Positions 62,085 through 64,000 of a DNA stretch of 64,000 nt are shown one piece after another. This stretch comes from Microvirga sp. BSC39 (GTDB lineage Bacteria; Pseudomonadota; Alphaproteobacteria; Rhizobiales; Beijerinckiaceae): contig NZ_JPUG01000076.1 in the NCBI RefSeq assembly GCF_000739015.1, positions 1 to 64,000 on the forward strand, written 5' to 3'. Each line of letters starts with the position of its first letter. The stretch's first letter is position 1. The notes beneath the pieces are model-generated. The model saw nothing but the letters and a program-made list of their open reading frames with translations. It was not told the origin of the DNA and did no database searches. The translations under genes were made by a program, and so were the position numbers.

Positions 62085-63142
62085 CAGCGGGTCCTCGGAT
62101 CGAGCAAGCGGTAGAGCAGATCTGACACGAGATTGAGCAGCACGAAGGCGGTTCCGATCACGAGGGTTCCGCCGAGCACCGCATTCATGTCCGCGTTCTG
62201 CAGGGAATTGGTGATGTACTGGCCCAGTCCCGGCCACGCGAAGATCGTCTCGGTCAGCACGGAGCCTTCGAGCAGATTGGCATAGGACAGGGCGATCACG
62301 GTGATCAGGGGAACGGCCGCGTTGCGCAGGGCGTGGCGCCAGATCACGCGCATCTCCGATAGACCTTTCACCCGCGCCGCGATCACGTATTCCTGCGCCA
62401 GTTCGTTGAGCATGAAGGAGCGGGTCATGCGGCTGATATAGGCGAGCGAAAAATAGCCGAGCAGGCAGGCGGGCAGAATAATGTGCGAGACCGCATCCCA
62501 GAAGGCATCCCACTGGCCCTGCATGGCGGTGTCCAGCAGCACGATGTTGGTGACCGGCGTGTAGAGGTAGGAATAGGTCACGTCGATGCGGCCTGGTCCT
62601 GCCACCCAGCCGAGCTTGGCATAGAAGACCAGCAGGCCCATGAGGCCGAGCCAGAAGATCGGAATGGAATAGCCGGCGAGGCCGAGCACGCGCACGAACT
62701 GGTCGATGAAGCTGCCGCGCTTGACGGCGGCCAGGATGCCGAGCGGGATGCCGATGATCACGCCGATGAGGGTGCCGAGGGTGGCAAGCTCCAGGGTGGC
62801 CGGAAACGTATTGGCGATATCCGTCAGCACCGGATTGGTAGTGAGAACCGAATTGCCGAAATCGCCCGTAACGGCCTTCTTCAGGTAGATCCAGAACTGC
62901 TGGATGAGAGGCAGATCGAGGCCGAGTTCCTGGCGGACGCGCTCGTAAACCTGCGCGGGAGCCCGGTCGCCCACGATGGCGATCACGGGATCGATGGGAA
63001 CGACGCGGCCGATGAAGAATGTGACGGCGGCAAGGCCGAGGAGGGTCGTCATCAGAACGATGACGAACTGGGCGATGTTCTTAAGGGAGGAGCGGAGGGC
63101 ACTTGCGTGCCCTCCGCCCCGATTCATGACTGCTGAAACCAT
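62084..63142 (-). CDS. oppB: Oligopeptide/dipeptide ABC transporter permease (OppB/DppB-like)
   Basis: The 352-residue permease has an N-terminal transmembrane segment, the periplasmic loop VRQELGLDLPLIQQFWIYLK with TGDFGNSVLT, and the conserved EYVIAARVKGLSEMRVIWRH loop, followed by EGSVLTETIFAWPGLGQYIT. The start at 63142 is 7 bp after the binding-protein stop; an ATG 5 codons later is also possible. It forms the channel with OppC. Confidence 0.9.
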   Translation of the reverse strand: MVSAVMNRGGGHASALRSSLKNIAQFVIVLMTTLLGLAAVTFFIGRVVPIDPVIAIVGDRAPAQVYERVRQELGLDLPLIQQFWIYLKKAVTGDFGNSVLTTNPVLTDIANTFPATLELATLGTLIGVIIGIPLGILAAVKRGSFIDQFVRVLGLAGYSIPIFWLGLMGLLVFYAKLGWVAGPGRIDVTYSYLYTPVTNIVLLDTAMQGQWDAFWDAVSHIILPACLLGYFSLAYISRMTRSFMLNELAQEYVIAARVKGLSEMRVIWRHALRNAAVPLITVIALSYANLLEGSVLTETIFAWPGLGQYITNSLQNADMNAVLGGTLVIGTAFVLLNLVSDLLYRLLDPRTR

Positions 63143-63149
63143 CGAAGCG

Positions 63150-64000
63150 TCAGTTCTTCTTCGCTTGGGACACGTCGTTGTCGCTGAAGGACGGACCGAG
63201 GACGAAGTTGTCCACGTTCTTGCGCACGGCGGCCACTTCCGTCTGCTGCAGGAAGATCACGAACGGGCCGTCGTCGAGAACCGACTTCTGCAACTCCTTG
63301 TACATCTGAGCGCGCTTCTCGCCATCACGCTCCATCACGGCGGCGCGGGTCTTGGCGGTCAGCGGTCCCGGATCCCAGGCATTGCGCCAGGCCAGCGGCT
63401 TCGCCTTAGCTTGGTCCGAGTTGTCGTCGTTCGCCGCGAAGGTGTCGGCGTTGGAGTTCGGATCCTGATAGTCCGAGCCCCAGTTGCCGATATAGATGTC
63501 GTGCTGGCGGGCGCGATACTTGGTCAGAGCCTGCTTGGAGTCCATCGGCAGGATTTCCAGCTTGATGCCGGCCTGCGCGAAGGTCTGCTGCATCGCCTGG
63601 GCGACGCCGGTGATCTCGGCGGTGGAGCGGGTGTCCATCGTCACCGAGAAGCCGTCCTTCAGCCCGGCCTTGGCCAGAAGCTCCTTCGCCTTGGCGACGT
63701 CGAGCTTGTAGGGGTTGGAGGTCTCGGCGCCGAGATAGCCCTTGGGCAGGAAGTTCTGGTGAACGTCGCCCTTGTACTTCATGATCGTGTCGGCGATCGC
63801 CTGATAGTCGACAAGGTACTTCAGGGCCTGACGAACCTCGGGCTTGGCCAAGTTCGGGTTCTTCTGGTTCAGGCCGAGATAATAGACCGTGCCCTTGGGA
63901 GCGCTCTGAATCTTGATGTCCGGGTTCTTGGACACCGCGGTGACCTCTTCCGGGTTCAGGTTGCGGGCCACGTCGATGTCGCCCTTCTCGAGGAGGAGGC
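63150..64000 (-). CDS. Peptide ABC transporter substrate-binding protein, C-terminal part (cut by window end)
   Basis: The C-terminal 283 or so residues of an SBP_bac_5-type protein are visible; the gene starts beyond position 64000. Segments such as VYYLGLNQKNPNLAKPEVRQ, FLPKGYLGAETSNPYKLDVA, KLEILPMDSKQALTKYRARQ and DIYIGNWGSDYQDPNSNADT fit the OppA/DppA group that captures peptides. It is first of the visible operon, 7 bp before oppB. Ligand class (di- or oligopeptide) is not known. Confidence 0.9.
   Translation of the reverse strand, partial: LLLEKGDIDVARNLNPEEVTAVSKNPDIKIQSAPKGTVYYLGLNQKNPNLAKPEVRQALKYLVDYQAIADTIMKYKGDVHQNFLPKGYLGAETSNPYKLDVAKAKELLAKAGLKDGFSVTMDTRSTAEITGVAQAMQQTFAQAGIKLEILPMDSKQALTKYRARQHDIYIGNWGSDYQDPNSNADTFAANDDNSDQAKAKPLAWRNAWDPGPLTAKTRAAVMERDGEKRAQMYKELQKSVLDDGPFVIFLQQTEVAAVRKNVDNFVLGPSFSDNDVSQAKKN

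Overview
The window reads as an ordinary chromosomal segment of a high-G+C alphaproteobacterium, most likely order Hyphomicrobiales (Rhizobiales) and perhaps near Microvirga/Methylobacterium/Bosea. The basis is the dense G/C-ending codon use, the rhizobial-type proteins (PmtA phosphatidylcholine enzyme, OlsB ornithine-lipid enzyme, malic enzyme with a phosphotransacetylase tail, a TIGR02300 acidic zinc-ribbon protein, a CP4-like EPSP synthase) and an EcfG-type promoter. The genus is inferred, not shown.

Layout. 1-5.8 kb: gshB (5' end only), a lipid kinase, the conserved yraN-rsmI pair divergent from an LpoA-like lipoprotein, a DUF2254 membrane protein and an OsmC protein. 5.8-8.8 kb: an ssuABC-type sulfonate ABC transporter behind a near-consensus sigma70 promoter. 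8.9-14.8 kb: glnD, grpE, a TRIC-like channel, a periplasmic protein and alkB. 14.9-19.5 kb, all on the minus strand: gpmA, dapB, two DUF1330 proteins, a class D beta-lactamase, pyrF and pmtA. 19.5-22.8 kb: dnaK and dnaJ separated by a hairpin. 23-26.2 kb: DUF6894 protein, Crp/Fnr regulator, AraC-Ogt alkyltransferase fusion and an RTX calcium-binding protein. 26.8-34 kb: DUF2244, nth, a small Cys-rich secreted protein coupled to uppP, a GST, queG, olsB and a comM/yifB gene carrying two compensating one-base frameshifts. 34-43.5 kb: a single-domain response regulator behind an EcfG-type promoter, mutS, maeB, a HAD hydrolase, hrpB and a tail-anchored coiled-coil protein. 43.7-47.7 kb: mgsA, a VWA-domain protein, cmk, aroA, the TIGR02300 protein and tRNA-Ala(GGC). 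47.8-54 kb: glcB, pxpC/pxpB, a 3-hydroxybutyrate dehydrogenase and a prolyl aminopeptidase. 54.2-58.1 kb: a potDABC-like polyamine ABC operon. 58.4-64 kb: an M19 dipeptidase followed by an opp/dpp peptide ABC operon whose substrate-binding gene runs off the window.

Genes act together mainly in local groups: the ssu, pot and opp importers, the dipeptidase with the peptide importer, the dnaK/dnaJ/grpE chaperone set, and the two lipid enzymes (PmtA, OlsB) that shape a rhizobial envelope. I see no phage, transposase, integrase, CRISPR array, toxin-antitoxin pair, secretion locus or defence island, and no convincing undescribed multi-gene system. The most notable non-genic signal is a family of mosaic, nested palindromic intergenic repeats (six sites, two of them near-identical composite elements in opposite orientation) plus a second family of G/C-rich hairpins. 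Other points of interest are the small six-cysteine secreted protein, the RTX protein with a microsatellite-encoded acidic linker, the comM frameshifts and a queG gene without a normal start codon.
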